A stretch of 64,000 nucleotides of DNA from Bacteroidota bacterium (GTDB lineage: Bacteria; Bacteroidota; Bacteroidia; Chitinophagales; JADIYW01): the NCBI GenBank assembly GCA_016705125.1, contig JADIYW010000028.1:124001-188000 (forward strand), given 5' to 3'. The position numbers were made by a program, and so were the translations under genes. Of the stretch, positions 54,898 through 63,787 are shown one piece after another. Numbering within the stretch: position 1 is the first letter of the stretch; every line of letters begins with the position of its first letter. Under the pieces are notes generated by a model. That model was not told the DNA's origin. It searched no databases and worked only from the letters and a program-made list of their open reading frames with translations.

Positions 54898-55896
54898 ATG
54901 GAACAAATTACAAGTTATCAAGGAGAAAATATAGATAAAAATATTGAAGAACTTCAATATTTAAGGGAAACGACTTTTAAAATAAAAAAAGAAGTGGCAA
55001 AGGTATTGGTTGGCCAACAAGAATATGTAGATTTAATTTTGGCAGCATTATTATCTGGCGGTCATATTTTGTTGGAAGGTGTACCAGGAATTGCCAAAAC
55101 CTTATTAGCCAAATTATTAGCACGAACGATAGAGGTAGATTTCAGTCGTATCCAATTTACGCCCGACCTAATGCCAACTGATGTAATTGGCACCACCATT
55201 TTCAATCTTAAAGATGCCAATTTTAATTTCAGAAAAGGCCCAATTTTTAGCAATTTTATACTAATAGACGAGATAAATAGATCGCCTGCAAAAACGCAAG
55301 CCTCTCTTTTTGAAGTAATGGAAGAAAGGCAGGTAAGCGTGGATGGCACTACCTATCAAATGTCATTTCCATTTATGGTAATTGCTACCCAAAACCCAAT
55401 TGAACAGGAAGGCACCTATAGATTGCCTGAAGCGCAGCTCGACCGTTTTTTGTTTCGAATAAAAATGGATTATCCTAATTTTGAAAATGAAAAACTGATT
55501 TTACGGAAGTTTGAACAGGATTTTTCAAACAGACAAGTTTTAGATGTAAAAGGTGTGATGAAAGCCGAAGACTTGAAAAAATGCCAGGAAATAGTAGAAA
55601 CAATTTATATAAAAGAGGAATTATTAGATTATATAGCAAAAATAGTTTTTAATACCCGCAACAATGGCGATTTATATTTGGGCGCTAGTCCGCGTGCTAG
55701 TCTTGCAATACTAAAATCTGCTAAAGCAATGGCGGCCTTGAATGGTCGAAATTTTGTAATTCCTGATGATATCCGTTGGGTGACGCCAAGTGTTTTAAAC
55801 CACAGAATAATTGCCAGCCCCGAAAAGGAAATGGAAGGCGTAACTACTGAAGACATCATAAACAATATTATTAAAGGCATAGAAGTTCCAAGATAG
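54898..55896 (+). CDS. MoxR family AAA+ ATPase
   Basis: This 332-residue protein has Walker A GVPGIAKTLLAKLLA, the MoxR IQFTPDLMPTDVIGTTIF, Walker B NFILIDEINRSPAKTQASLF, sensor 1 FMVIATQNPIEQEGTYRLPE, and AQLDRFLFRI. MoxR ATPases help assemble or activate partner complexes with VWA or DUF58 proteins. It overlaps the DUF58 start by one base. Confidence 0.94.
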   Translation: MEQITSYQGENIDKNIEELQYLRETTFKIKKEVAKVLVGQQEYVDLILAALLSGGHILLEGVPGIAKTLLAKLLARTIEVDFSRIQFTPDLMPTDVIGTTIFNLKDANFNFRKGPIFSNFILIDEINRSPAKTQASLFEVMEERQVSVDGTTYQMSFPFMVIATQNPIEQEGTYRLPEAQLDRFLFRIKMDYPNFENEKLILRKFEQDFSNRQVLDVKGVMKAEDLKKCQEIVETIYIKEELLDYIAKIVFNTRNNGDLYLGASPRASLAILKSAKAMAALNGRNFVIPDDIRWVTPSVLNHRIIASPEKEMEGVTTEDIINNIIKGIEVPR

Positions 55897-57227
55897 TGTG
55901 GTTATTTAAGAACATATATATTCCTGCAAGGACAATTAAATGTATGGCATTTTTAGCCAGTTTATTTGTATTAAGCTTTGTATTTCCATTTATTTTTTGG
56001 CCAATTGTAGGTTTACTAGGTGTTTTTACTTTTATATTTTGGGCTGACTTTTTTTACCTTTTTATAAAAAAACAAAAAATCGTTTGTCAAAGAATAGTAC
56101 CAGAAATATTGCCCCTTGGTGATAATACAACTGTAGAATTGCAAATATTAAACCTAACAGGTTTTACCATTTATTCCAAAATAATCGATGAATTACCGAT
56201 TCAATTCCAAAAACGGGATTTTAATGTAAGACTTGCTTTAAAAAACAAAGAACGCAAAGAAATTTCATATCCCATTCGACCAACAAAAAGAGGAATTTAC
56301 AAATTTGGTGATATACATATTTTTGTTTCATCCATAATTGGGCTGATTGAAAAAAGGCATTCCTTTGCATTAACAAAAGATGTGGCCGTTTATCCTTCTA
56401 TTTTGCAAATGAAGCAGCAGGAATTAAAACTACAAAAAAAGTTATTTTTATTTACTGGAATAAAAAAATTAAGGCGAATTGGTCATAGTTATGAATTTGA
56501 GCAAATAAGAAATTACCAAATTGGAGATGACATAAGGTGTATCAATTGGAAGGCAACGAGTAAAAGAAACACATTAATGGTCAATCAATTTGGGGATGAA
56601 AAATCACAACAAATTTATTCTGTTTTAGATATGAGTCGAGTAATGTTGATGCCATTTAATGGACTTTCCTTGCTTGATTATGCCGTAAATTCAAGTCTTG
56701 TGATAGCCAATACAGCTTTAATAAAATATGATAAAGCAGGCATTATTTCCTTTTCAGAAAAGTTTGGATCTATTGTAAAAGCAGATAGTAAACCAACACA
56801 ACTAAAAACAATACTTGAAACACTTTATCGAGTGGAAGAAAGTAGTCTGGAGGCCAATTATGAAATACTTTACCAAGCTATCAAACAATTTATCAACCAA
56901 AGAAGTCTAATTATTTTGTATACCAATTTTGAAAGCTATTATTCATTAGAAAGAGTATTGCCCATTTTTAGGAAAATTAATCAGATGCATTTATTGATGG
57001 TAGTATTTTTTAAAAATACAGAAATTGCCGATTACAGTTATCAATCAGCAGTAGACACTGAAGATATTTATCAAAAAACAATAGGCAAAAAATTTCTTAT
57101 GGATAAAGAAAAAATTGCCAAAGAATTAAGCATGCATGGCATACAATGTTTGTTGACTGCACCAGAGGATTTATCGACTAATACACTCAATAAATATTTG
57201 GAGTTTAAAGCGAAAGGTTGGATTTAA
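55896..57227 (+). CDS. DUF58 domain protein
   Basis: It has 443 residues from a GTG start whose G is the last base of the moxR stop. Two N-terminal helices (MAFLASLFVLSFVFPFIFW) precede a beta domain, the DUF58 signature RNYQIGDDIRCINWKATSKR, NTLMVNQFGDEKSQQIYSVL, and a VWA-like DMSRVM region (MIDAS-like DxSR). It is the usual partner of MoxR. Confidence 0.9.
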   Translation: MWLFKNIYIPARTIKCMAFLASLFVLSFVFPFIFWPIVGLLGVFTFIFWADFFYLFIKKQKIVCQRIVPEILPLGDNTTVELQILNLTGFTIYSKIIDELPIQFQKRDFNVRLALKNKERKEISYPIRPTKRGIYKFGDIHIFVSSIIGLIEKRHSFALTKDVAVYPSILQMKQQELKLQKKLFLFTGIKKLRRIGHSYEFEQIRNYQIGDDIRCINWKATSKRNTLMVNQFGDEKSQQIYSVLDMSRVMLMPFNGLSLLDYAVNSSLVIANTALIKYDKAGIISFSEKFGSIVKADSKPTQLKTILETLYRVEESSLEANYEILYQAIKQFINQRSLIILYTNFESYYSLERVLPIFRKINQMHLLMVVFFKNTEIADYSYQSAVDTEDIYQKTIGKKFLMDKEKIAKELSMHGIQCLLTAPEDLSTNTLNKYLEFKAKGWI

Positions 57228-57234
57228 AAATAAA

Positions 57235-57774
57235 ATGGAAACTTATATAGCATTATTAAGAGGTATAAATGTAAGTGGTAAAAATTTGATAAAAATGACT
57301 GACCTTTCAATCGTTTTTACATCAATAGGCATCTCCAAAATAAAAACCTATAAACAAAGTGGCAATATACTATTTGAACATTCATCGTTAGATACCGATT
57401 TATTACAAAAAGAAATTGAATTGAGTATCAAATATCAATTCCAATTAAATGTGCCTACCCTCATTAGAAGTAAAACAGAATGGACAAAAATCATTGAAAA
57501 GAATCCTTTCAATGATCCATTAAAATACGACGAAAATTCATTACACCTAACTTTTCTAAATCAAATACCTTCGGTAGGTCAAATCGAAAAACTTATGGTT
57601 AAGAACGTTGGGACTGATGAATTTAAAATTTTAGAAAGAGAAATTTATATCCACTGTCCAAATGGATATGGAAAGACAAAATTTACTAATACCTTTTTTG
57701 AACAACAGTTAAAAATGAATTGCACCACCCGAAATTGGAATACTTTAAAGGCATTAGAAGAAATGGATTTCTAA
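57235..57774 (+). CDS. DUF1697 family protein
   Basis: This 179-residue protein has the family opening YIALLRGINVSGKNLIKMTD, then TYKQSGNILFEHSS and a C-terminal CTTRNWNTLKALEEM. DUF1697 proteins are small cytosolic proteins without a known activity. It follows DUF58 by seven bases and could be cotranscribed. Confidence 0.9.
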   Translation: METYIALLRGINVSGKNLIKMTDLSIVFTSIGISKIKTYKQSGNILFEHSSLDTDLLQKEIELSIKYQFQLNVPTLIRSKTEWTKIIEKNPFNDPLKYDENSLHLTFLNQIPSVGQIEKLMVKNVGTDEFKILEREIYIHCPNGYGKTKFTNTFFEQQLKMNCTTRNWNTLKALEEMDF

Positions 57775-57840
57775 ATTTCGATTCTAAAAAGCAGCTAAAA
57801 CCAAATTAATTCACTATATTTACCTACTAAATTCGATTTG

Positions 57841-58239
57841 ATGGGACCAGATTTTTTGTTAGGATTAGTTATCTTTTTTGGCTTTTTGTTTATTGGAAGA
57901 GTTTTTAATATGAAGGCAATAAATTCATTAACAAATGAGGAAAAGGGCAAAATGATTACCGTGCTTCAAGGCTTACAAAAATTTTATCTTTTTCCAATTA
58001 TTATCATCGTTATAACCATGTATTTAGTATCAAAAATGGAAATCATTTCACCTCAACACCTGTTTATTTTTTATTTTATAATCATTGCAATTTATTTAGT
58101 TGGGATTAATGTATTTGTTTATAAGAGATTGAGTGGTTTAAATTTCAAAAAAGATTTCAATAAAAATTTCATTATTTCCAAAATACTAAATTATATAGGC
58201 TTGGCCGTTTTCTTTGTTTATCTTTTGATGGATTTGTAA
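57841..58239 (+). CDS. small integral membrane protein, unknown
   Basis: This 132-residue protein from the ATG at 57841 has four hydrophobic segments: FLLGLVIFFGFLFIGRVF, FYLFPIIIIVITMYLVS, LFIFYFIIIAIYLVGINVFV and LNYIGLAVFFVYLLMDL. No family is recognised. Confidence 0.55.
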   Translation: MGPDFLLGLVIFFGFLFIGRVFNMKAINSLTNEEKGKMITVLQGLQKFYLFPIIIIVITMYLVSKMEIISPQHLFIFYFIIIAIYLVGINVFVYKRLSGLNFKKDFNKNFIISKILNYIGLAVFFVYLLMDL

Positions 58240-58244
58240 AAAAG

Positions 58245-58365
58245 ACTTTTAAAATGTTGAATGCTTAATTTTTAATGTTAAATGAATACAAATAACCTAA
58301 TTACTAATTACCAATAACTAATAACAAAACTGCGGACTGCCGACTTCGGACTCTTAAAACTATAA
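58245..58365. repeat. intergenic mosaic repeat, copy F (inverted)
   Basis: Read on the minus strand it gives AGTCCGAAGTCGGCAGTCCG, then GTTATTAGTTATTGG, AATTAGGTTATTTGTATTCA and AACATTAAAAATTAAGCATT. This is the same order of words as copies D and G, but in the opposite orientation. Confidence 0.7.
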
Positions 58366-58371
58366 ACAACC

Positions 58372-58608
58372 ATGCTATTCATTCCGTTTGCACTTATTTT
58401 CATGATTGGCGGAATCTGGTTCTACTGGCAAATAAAAAAACAACCTGATTATCAAAATGAGGGAAATAATACCAAGTACCTTTTCAAAAAAAGAAAACGA
58501 CTTAAACGAAAATTAGGTATCATAAAATACAAATTGATAAAAAAGTGGAATGCAAGAAAAAATCCCAAATTACCTATTTCAACAAGAAAAAATACATCTA
58601 AAAAATAA
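58372..58608 (+). CDS. small single-helix basic membrane protein, unknown
   Basis: This 78-residue protein has one N-terminal helix (MLFIPFALIFMIGGIWFYW), then a strongly basic cytosolic tail (FKKRKRLKRKLGIIKYKLIK). It could be real or fortuitous; the helix plus positive-inside tail argue for a gene. Confidence 0.4.
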   Translation: MLFIPFALIFMIGGIWFYWQIKKQPDYQNEGNNTKYLFKKRKRLKRKLGIIKYKLIKKWNARKNPKLPISTRKNTSKK

Positions 58609-58613
58609 TAAAC

Positions 58614-59035
58614 CTAAACTTTTACTACAAAAGTACCGGCAATTTTATCATGCAATGATTGCTTGCGAGCATCAAATGCTGCCATTATATAACCAATCAT
58701 TAGAATTAACGCAGAAATGAACTTCGATAAACTTCTTATCAATGCATTAAAGGAGTTAAACGAAACCCATTTTTATCTACCACCTTCATATTCATAATTG
58801 CTTTCCAATGGTGGCTTGCTTTAGGCTACTTTCAAAATAAGTAAAATACAAAATCTGAATAACTATGTTCAAACCCAAATCAAAAACACATTTTTAAACA
58901 AATCCTAAAAGCAAAGTTAACAACAAACAAAATTAAACCATCAATTAAGGCAGCCACAAATCGTTCCCAAAAACCAGCATAGCTTACATTTTTAAAACCT
59001 TGGTCATCTATTGAATCTAAAAGTTGATCTTCCAT
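58614..59035 (-). pseudogene. RDD family membrane protein, heavily frameshifted
   Basis: The minus strand starts EDQLLDSIDDQGFKNVSYAG, FWERFVAALIDGLILFVVNF (an RDD first helix with Arg/Asp). After several breaks between about 58750 and 58900 it resumes with NALIRSLSKFISALILMIGY and IMAAFDARKQSLHDKIAGTF, VVKV, stop. The middle part is garbled, so about three indels are needed. It is a second RDD gene besides the one at 50.2 kb. Confidence 0.6.
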
Positions 59036-59146
59036 AATATAATTTTTTTTCCAAATATAGCAAAAAATACAAATTTGATAACCTTAAAATAAAAAAAATC
59101 ATTTTCAATTTCTCAATCTTTATTTTATATGTACATTTGCAAACTT

Positions 59147-60292
59147 ATGAAATCATTTTTCTTGTCTTTGTTTTTGCTTTCTTTCTTTACTTTAGGGAAG
59201 GCTTTATCTATCAAACGAATTTCTCCAAATGCTGAAATATCCTTGCTAACTTGCTATCCAGGCTACGAATCGTGGCAGGCGTATGGGCATAGTGCTGTCC
59301 GAATTAAAGATGATTCTTTCGATATCGTTTTTAATTATGGCACTTTTGATTTTTCGGTTCCAAATTTCAATTCAAAATTTTTAAGAGGCAAACTACCCTA
59401 TGCCCTTTCCATAAATGATTTCGATGTTTTTATGGAAGAGTATCAACTCGAAAATCGAACTGTTTTAGAACAAACGATTAATTTGTCAATTAAAAAAAAG
59501 CAAAAAATATACAACTTCCTAATTTGGAATGCACAACCTGAAAACCGCGAATATTACTACGATTTTGTGTATAACAATTGCTGTACTAAAATAAGAGATT
59601 TATTCGAGGCTCAACTAAAGCCATTGCAATATAAAGATGCGCCTAAAATAACGCTTCGGAAGATGCTAGACCCTTACAATGATTATAACGAATGGCAGGA
59701 TTTGGGTATTGATTTATTACTTGGCGCTCGGCTAGACAAAGTGCCTGATCAGTATGAAAAGATGTTTCTTCCGATCGATTTACAAAATGCATTCGACCTA
59801 ACACCTAATTTGGTAGAAAAAGAAAATACACTTTTTGAAGCAAAAATAATGCCTGCTCCTTTTGTAAAAATTACTCCAGGATTGGTTTTTTGGGTACTTT
59901 TTATTGGCTTACTTATTTTTGCAATCCGCCGTGGCAATGGCATTCCTTTTGGAAAAATAGGCCCTTTCATAATTTTGTTTGCTACGGGTTTAGTTGGTTC
60001 TATTTTATTATTTATGTGGTTCGGAACAGATCATTTGTGTACTAAAATAAATCTAAACCTACTTTGGGCAATGCCACTTAACTTGTTTTTTGCTTTTTTT
60101 GTTTTTAAACCAAAACTCCCAAATATTATTTCCCATTTTCTTCGTTTTTACAGAATCCTTTTGATTTTAGTACTTATTTTTTGGGTGCTAATTCCACAAC
60201 AATTCCATCAATCATTAATTCCAATTCTTTTAATTATTATATTATTTATTTCCACCATTTTACCTTTACAAAATGAAAAAGTTATTAAGTAA
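59147..60292 (+). CDS. DUF4105 (Lnb-type lipoprotein N-acyltransferase family) protein
   Basis: This protein of about 381 residues from 59147 has a signal peptide (KSFFLSLFLLSFFTLGKA) and a periplasmic DUF4105 domain with SLLTCYPGYESWQAYGHSAV (YGH), FNYGTFDFSVPNFNSKFLRG, EYYYDFVYNNCCTKIRDLFE (conserved Asn-Cys-Cys), and then four or five membrane helices. Members of this family were reported as the Bacteroides lipoprotein N-acyltransferase Lnb. His and Cys residues fit a Cys-based transfer. An in-frame start at 59129 is less likely. Confidence 0.8.
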   Translation: MKSFFLSLFLLSFFTLGKALSIKRISPNAEISLLTCYPGYESWQAYGHSAVRIKDDSFDIVFNYGTFDFSVPNFNSKFLRGKLPYALSINDFDVFMEEYQLENRTVLEQTINLSIKKKQKIYNFLIWNAQPENREYYYDFVYNNCCTKIRDLFEAQLKPLQYKDAPKITLRKMLDPYNDYNEWQDLGIDLLLGARLDKVPDQYEKMFLPIDLQNAFDLTPNLVEKENTLFEAKIMPAPFVKITPGLVFWVLFIGLLIFAIRRGNGIPFGKIGPFIILFATGLVGSILLFMWFGTDHLCTKINLNLLWAMPLNLFFAFFVFKPKLPNIISHFLRFYRILLILVLIFWVLIPQQFHQSLIPILLIIILFISTILPLQNEKVIK

Positions 60293-60803
60293 GCTACAAA
60301 AAATTGACGAATTAAAAGCAGCTATTACAGACAATATAGGCAGCCAAAATACCGAACAACAACACCAAAATGGTGTCCAGGAAAGTTGGTCAATGATTCA
60401 AGTATTGAGCCATTTGGTAACCGCAGAAAATGGCGTTTTGGCCTATATTGGAAAAAAAATGCAAGATCCTTCCAAAATTGAAAACAATGGATTATTAGGT
60501 ATTTTCAGAAGTTTACTATTGAGTACACTACTCAAACTACCACTTAAATTCAAAGCACCTTCTGCCCTTCCAAAACCAAAGAACACAGAAACTTTAGCTG
60601 ATTTAAAAGCCAATTGGGAAACAAATGCCGTTAAATTTAAAGCAATTATAGATAATTTACCTCCAAATTTTGAGGATAAACAAATATTCAAACACCCAGT
60701 GGCTGGCAAATTTAATTTAGAGCAAACCTTTGATTTTATTTTTGACCACATGAGCCACCACCTTATACAATTAGAAAATATAAGCAAAAGCCTCAAAAAA
60801 TAA
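60273..60803 (+). CDS. DinB-like family protein
   Basis: This 176-residue four-helix bundle has KIDELKAAITDNIGSQ, ESWSMIQVLSHLVTAENGVL (metal His), and FDFIFDHMSHHLIQLENI (His pair), the three-His site of DinB/YfiT-like proteins. The family often uses metal and thiol cofactors. It overlaps the preceding gene by 20 bases. Confidence 0.8.
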   Translation: MKKLLSKLQKIDELKAAITDNIGSQNTEQQHQNGVQESWSMIQVLSHLVTAENGVLAYIGKKMQDPSKIENNGLLGIFRSLLLSTLLKLPLKFKAPSALPKPKNTETLADLKANWETNAVKFKAIIDNLPPNFEDKQIFKHPVAGKFNLEQTFDFIFDHMSHHLIQLENISKSLKK

Positions 60804-60844
60804 TTTTTAATAATTTTAAAAAAAGCTTACCTTTAAAATAAAAA

Positions 60845-61579
60845 ATGGAATCAACTAAAAAAATTATTGCAGCCATTCTTGGACTTTCCTTAATTTGCTC
60901 TTCTTTCATTTTGGCAAATGCTTTTAAATATCGATATAAAAAGCAACAAACCATTTCCGTTACAGGATTAGCTGAATATGACTTTGTAAGTGATTTGGTT
61001 GTTTGGGATGGTAGTTTTAATCGTCAATCATTCGAAATGAAAGAAGCTTACGCTATGCTTAAGGAGGACGAAAAAAAAGTGAAATCGTTTTTGATTACAA
61101 AGGGAATTGATGAAAAAGAAATTTCGTTCTCCTCTGTTTATATTCGCAAAGATTTTCGAAGCCAAAATGATGGAAACGGCAATTATTCACAATACTTTAA
61201 TGGCTATGTACTGGATGAAAGTGTAATTATTGAGTCTAAAAACATTCAAAAAGTAGAGACAATCTCCAAAGATATTGCACAATTAATCGATCAAGGCATT
61301 GAATTAAATTCAAATGCTCCTCGCTATTATTATTCAAAACTAAAAGACCTTAAAGTGGAATTGCTCGCCAAAGCAGCGGCCGATGCTAATATTAGGGCAA
61401 GCACAATCGCCAAAAATTCAAAGTCATCACTTGGTGGCTTGCTCAAATCAAATATGGGTATTTTTCAAATTACTGGTCAGAATACAGATGAAGATTATAG
61501 TTATGGTGGAGCATTCAACACTTCTAGCATCAATAAAACAGCGTCAATTACTGTAAAGGCTGAATATCAAATAAAATAA
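60845..61579 (+). CDS. SIMPL domain (DUF541) protein
   Basis: This 244-residue protein has an N-terminal helix (IIAAILGLSLICSSFILANA), then TISVTGLAEYDFVSDLVVWD and EISFSSVYIRKDFRS. SIMPL proteins are periplasmic or envelope proteins with oligomeric ring-like folds and unclear roles. The gene stands alone between DinB and ahcY. Confidence 0.88.
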   Translation: MESTKKIIAAILGLSLICSSFILANAFKYRYKKQQTISVTGLAEYDFVSDLVVWDGSFNRQSFEMKEAYAMLKEDEKKVKSFLITKGIDEKEISFSSVYIRKDFRSQNDGNGNYSQYFNGYVLDESVIIESKNIQKVETISKDIAQLIDQGIELNSNAPRYYYSKLKDLKVELLAKAAADANIRASTIAKNSKSSLGGLLKSNMGIFQITGQNTDEDYSYGGAFNTSSINKTASITVKAEYQIK

Positions 61580-61648
61580 TTTTTTTTCTTAATCTTATAT
61601 TTACAAACCTTTATCTCCTTTTTTGGTTAATAATATATTAGATTTTAT

Positions 61649-61656
61649 TAAATTTG
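61649..61656 (+). promoter_or_regulatory. -7 box TAAATTTG before ahcY
   Basis: This is a perfect TAnnTTTG match 25 bases before the start; a TTTG lies 23 bases upstream of it, slightly longer than the usual spacing. Confidence 0.55.
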
Positions 61657-61681
61657 CAAAAAATAATTAAAAAGCGTTTTT

Positions 61682-63004
61682 ATGGCGACAACAACAAAAA
61701 TTGAATTGGCATTACCCTACAAAGTAAAAGACATTACTTTAGCCGAATGGGGTAGAAAAGAAATAGAATTGGCTGAAGCAGAAATGCCAGGATTGATGGC
61801 ACTTCGTGAAGAATATGGCGTGAGCAAACCGCTAAAAGGTGCACGAGTTGCAGGTTGCTTGCACATGACAATACAAACTGCGGTTTTAATTGAAACTTTA
61901 GTAGAGTTAGGTGCTGAAGTACGGTGGTCTTCTTGTAATATTTTTTCAACACAAGATCATGCAGCAGCAGCTATTGCAGCGGCAGGTATTCCTGTTTTTG
62001 CTTGGAAAGGACAAAATGAAGAGGATTTTAATTGGTGTATCGAACAAACACTTTTCTTTGGTAGCACGGATAGACCAATCAACATGATTTTAGATGATGG
62101 TGGCGATTTAACCAACATGATTTTCGACAATTATCCTGAATTAATTAGTAATATCAAAGGACTATCAGAAGAAACAACTACAGGCGTTCACCGTTTGTAT
62201 GAAAGAATGGAAAATGGCACTTTACATATGCCTGCTATCAACGTAAACGATTCTGTTACTAAATCTAAGTTTGACAATAAATACGGTTGTAGAGAAAGTT
62301 GTGTGGATGCAATAAGAAGAGCCACTGACGTAATGATTGCTGGAAAAGTAGCCGTTATTGCAGGTTTTGGTGATGTAGGAAAAGGGTCTGCCGAATCTTT
62401 GAGAGGTGCTGGAGCACGTGTAATTGTTACTGAAATAGATCCTATTTGTGCACTTCAAGCTGCAATGGAAGGTTTTGAGGTAAAGAAAATGGCTGACGCA
62501 GTAAAAGAAGCAGATATCGTTGTTACTACTACTGGTTGTAGAGATATTGTTACTGAACAACACTTCAGATCTTTAAGAGACAAAGCAATCGTTTGTAATA
62601 TCGGACATTTTGATATCGAAATCGATATGGCTTGGCTTAACACAAACTATGGCCACACCAAAATTGAAATCAAACCACAGGTAGACAAATATACTATTGA
62701 TGGCAAAGATGTAATTATTCTTGCAGAAGGTAGGTTGGTTAACTTAGGTTGTGCAACTGGTCACCCAAGTTTTGTTATGAGTAATTCATTTACTAATCAA
62801 GTATTGGCTCAAATAGAACTTTGGGTAAATACGGATAAATACGAAAACAAGGTTTATGTTTTACCTAAATTTTTGGATGAAAAAGTAGCTAGATTACACT
62901 TGAAAAAAATTGGTGTTGTTTTAGATGAACTTACAAAAGACCAATCTGAATATTTAGGCATTCCAGTTGAAGGTCCATTTAAGCCAGAATATTATAGATA
63001 TTAA
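61682..63004 (+). CDS. ahcY: adenosylhomocysteinase
   Basis: This is a full-length 440-residue AhcY. Landmarks are [40 protein letters not shown], the NAD-binding [39 protein letters not shown], and C-terminal PFKPEYYRY, whose Lys/Tyr contact NAD of the neighbouring subunit. It hydrolyses S-adenosylhomocysteine reversibly to adenosine and homocysteine. A promoter-like box and a terminator frame the gene. Confidence 0.97.
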   Translation: MATTTKIELALPYKVKDITLAEWGRKEIELAEAEMPGLMALREEYGVSKPLKGARVAGCLHMTIQTAVLIETLVELGAEVRWSSCNIFSTQDHAAAAIAAAGIPVFAWKGQNEEDFNWCIEQTLFFGSTDRPINMILDDGGDLTNMIFDNYPELISNIKGLSEETTTGVHRLYERMENGTLHMPAINVNDSVTKSKFDNKYGCRESCVDAIRRATDVMIAGKVAVIAGFGDVGKGSAESLRGAGARVIVTEIDPICALQAAMEGFEVKKMADAVKEADIVVTTTGCRDIVTEQHFRSLRDKAIVCNIGHFDIEIDMAWLNTNYGHTKIEIKPQVDKYTIDGKDVIILAEGRLVNLGCATGHPSFVMSNSFTNQVLAQIELWVNTDKYENKVYVLPKFLDEKVARLHLKKIGVVLDELTKDQSEYLGIPVEGPFKPEYYRY

Positions 63005-63028
63005 ACTAACAATATAGTAGTTTTGTAG

Positions 63029-63056
63029 GGTCGCAATATTTTGCGACCTTTTTTTT
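63029..63056 (+). terminator. Rho-independent terminator after ahcY
   Basis: A perfect eight-base stem (GGTCGCAA / TTGCGACC) with a TATT loop is followed by eight T. Confidence 0.88.
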
Positions 63057-63073
63057 ATCCAAAAATTAGGAAA

Positions 63074-63601
63074 ATGAAATATGATATTATTCTTGAAGAT
63101 GAAATAATTCAAATTGTTCCACTTAAAGAAAGTGATTTTGAAAGACTCTATTCGGTAGCCAAAGACCCACTAATTTGGGCACAACATCCCAACCCAAATC
63201 GTTATAAAAAAGAAATTTTTGAGGTTTATTTTAAAGGTGCGATAGAGTCGAAAAGTGCTTTTTTGGTTTTTGATAAAAAACAAAACATACCCATTGGAAG
63301 TAGTCGCTTTTACGATTTAAATGTAAAAAACAAATCATTGTCTATTGGTTATACTTTTATAGCTAGAAGTCATTGGGGCGGAAAATACAATACTGCTTTA
63401 AAAACAATTATGCTCAACTATGCCTTTCAATTTATAGAAAGCGTAATTTTTCATATTGGCGCAAACAATATTAGGTCTCAAACATCTATTCAACGCCTTG
63501 GTTCAAAGAAAATTGGCGAAGAATTTATGTCTTATTATGGTGAAGAAAAAAAACTAAATTACCTCTTTCAAATCGAAAAGAAGGATTGGATTAGGGATTG
63601 A
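63074..63601 (+). CDS. GNAT family N-acetyltransferase
   Basis: It has 175 residues from 63074 (MKYDIILEDEIIQIVPLKES); the earlier in-frame ATG at 63041 lies within the terminator of ahcY. The GNAT core is IPIGSSRFYDLNVKNKSLSI, GYTFIARSHWGGKYNTALKT and HIGANNIRSQTSIQRLGSKK, resembling RimJ/RimL-type enzymes. The substrate is unknown. Confidence 0.85.
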   Translation: MKYDIILEDEIIQIVPLKESDFERLYSVAKDPLIWAQHPNPNRYKKEIFEVYFKGAIESKSAFLVFDKKQNIPIGSSRFYDLNVKNKSLSIGYTFIARSHWGGKYNTALKTIMLNYAFQFIESVIFHIGANNIRSQTSIQRLGSKKIGEEFMSYYGEEKKLNYLFQIEKKDWIRD

Positions 63602-63787
63602 TGGAAGAGGAAATTTGAACCTTTAGAAAGTCGGCAGTAGAAAAGTCCGCAGTCCGCAGTTTAGTTATTTGTTATTGAGTTATTAAGTTATTAGGTTATT
63701 TGTGTTCATTCAAAATTAAACATTTACCATTCAATATTTCTTAAAATCTTGTCTCTTGATTCTAAAAATCTTGGTTCCTTTCATTAT
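63602..63787. repeat. intergenic mosaic repeat, copy G
   Basis: In order: AGTCGGCAGT and AGTCCGCAGTCCGCAGTTTA, GTTATT words, TTAGGTTATTTGTGTTCATT (63691), AAATTAAACATTTACCATTC, AAATCTTGTCTCTTGATTCT. This is the cleanest copy of the mosaic. Confidence 0.75.

Noticed and set aside
62222..62563. Ser/Thr/Cys-rich minus-strand open frame
   Set aside because: Antisense to the NAD-binding region of ahcY.
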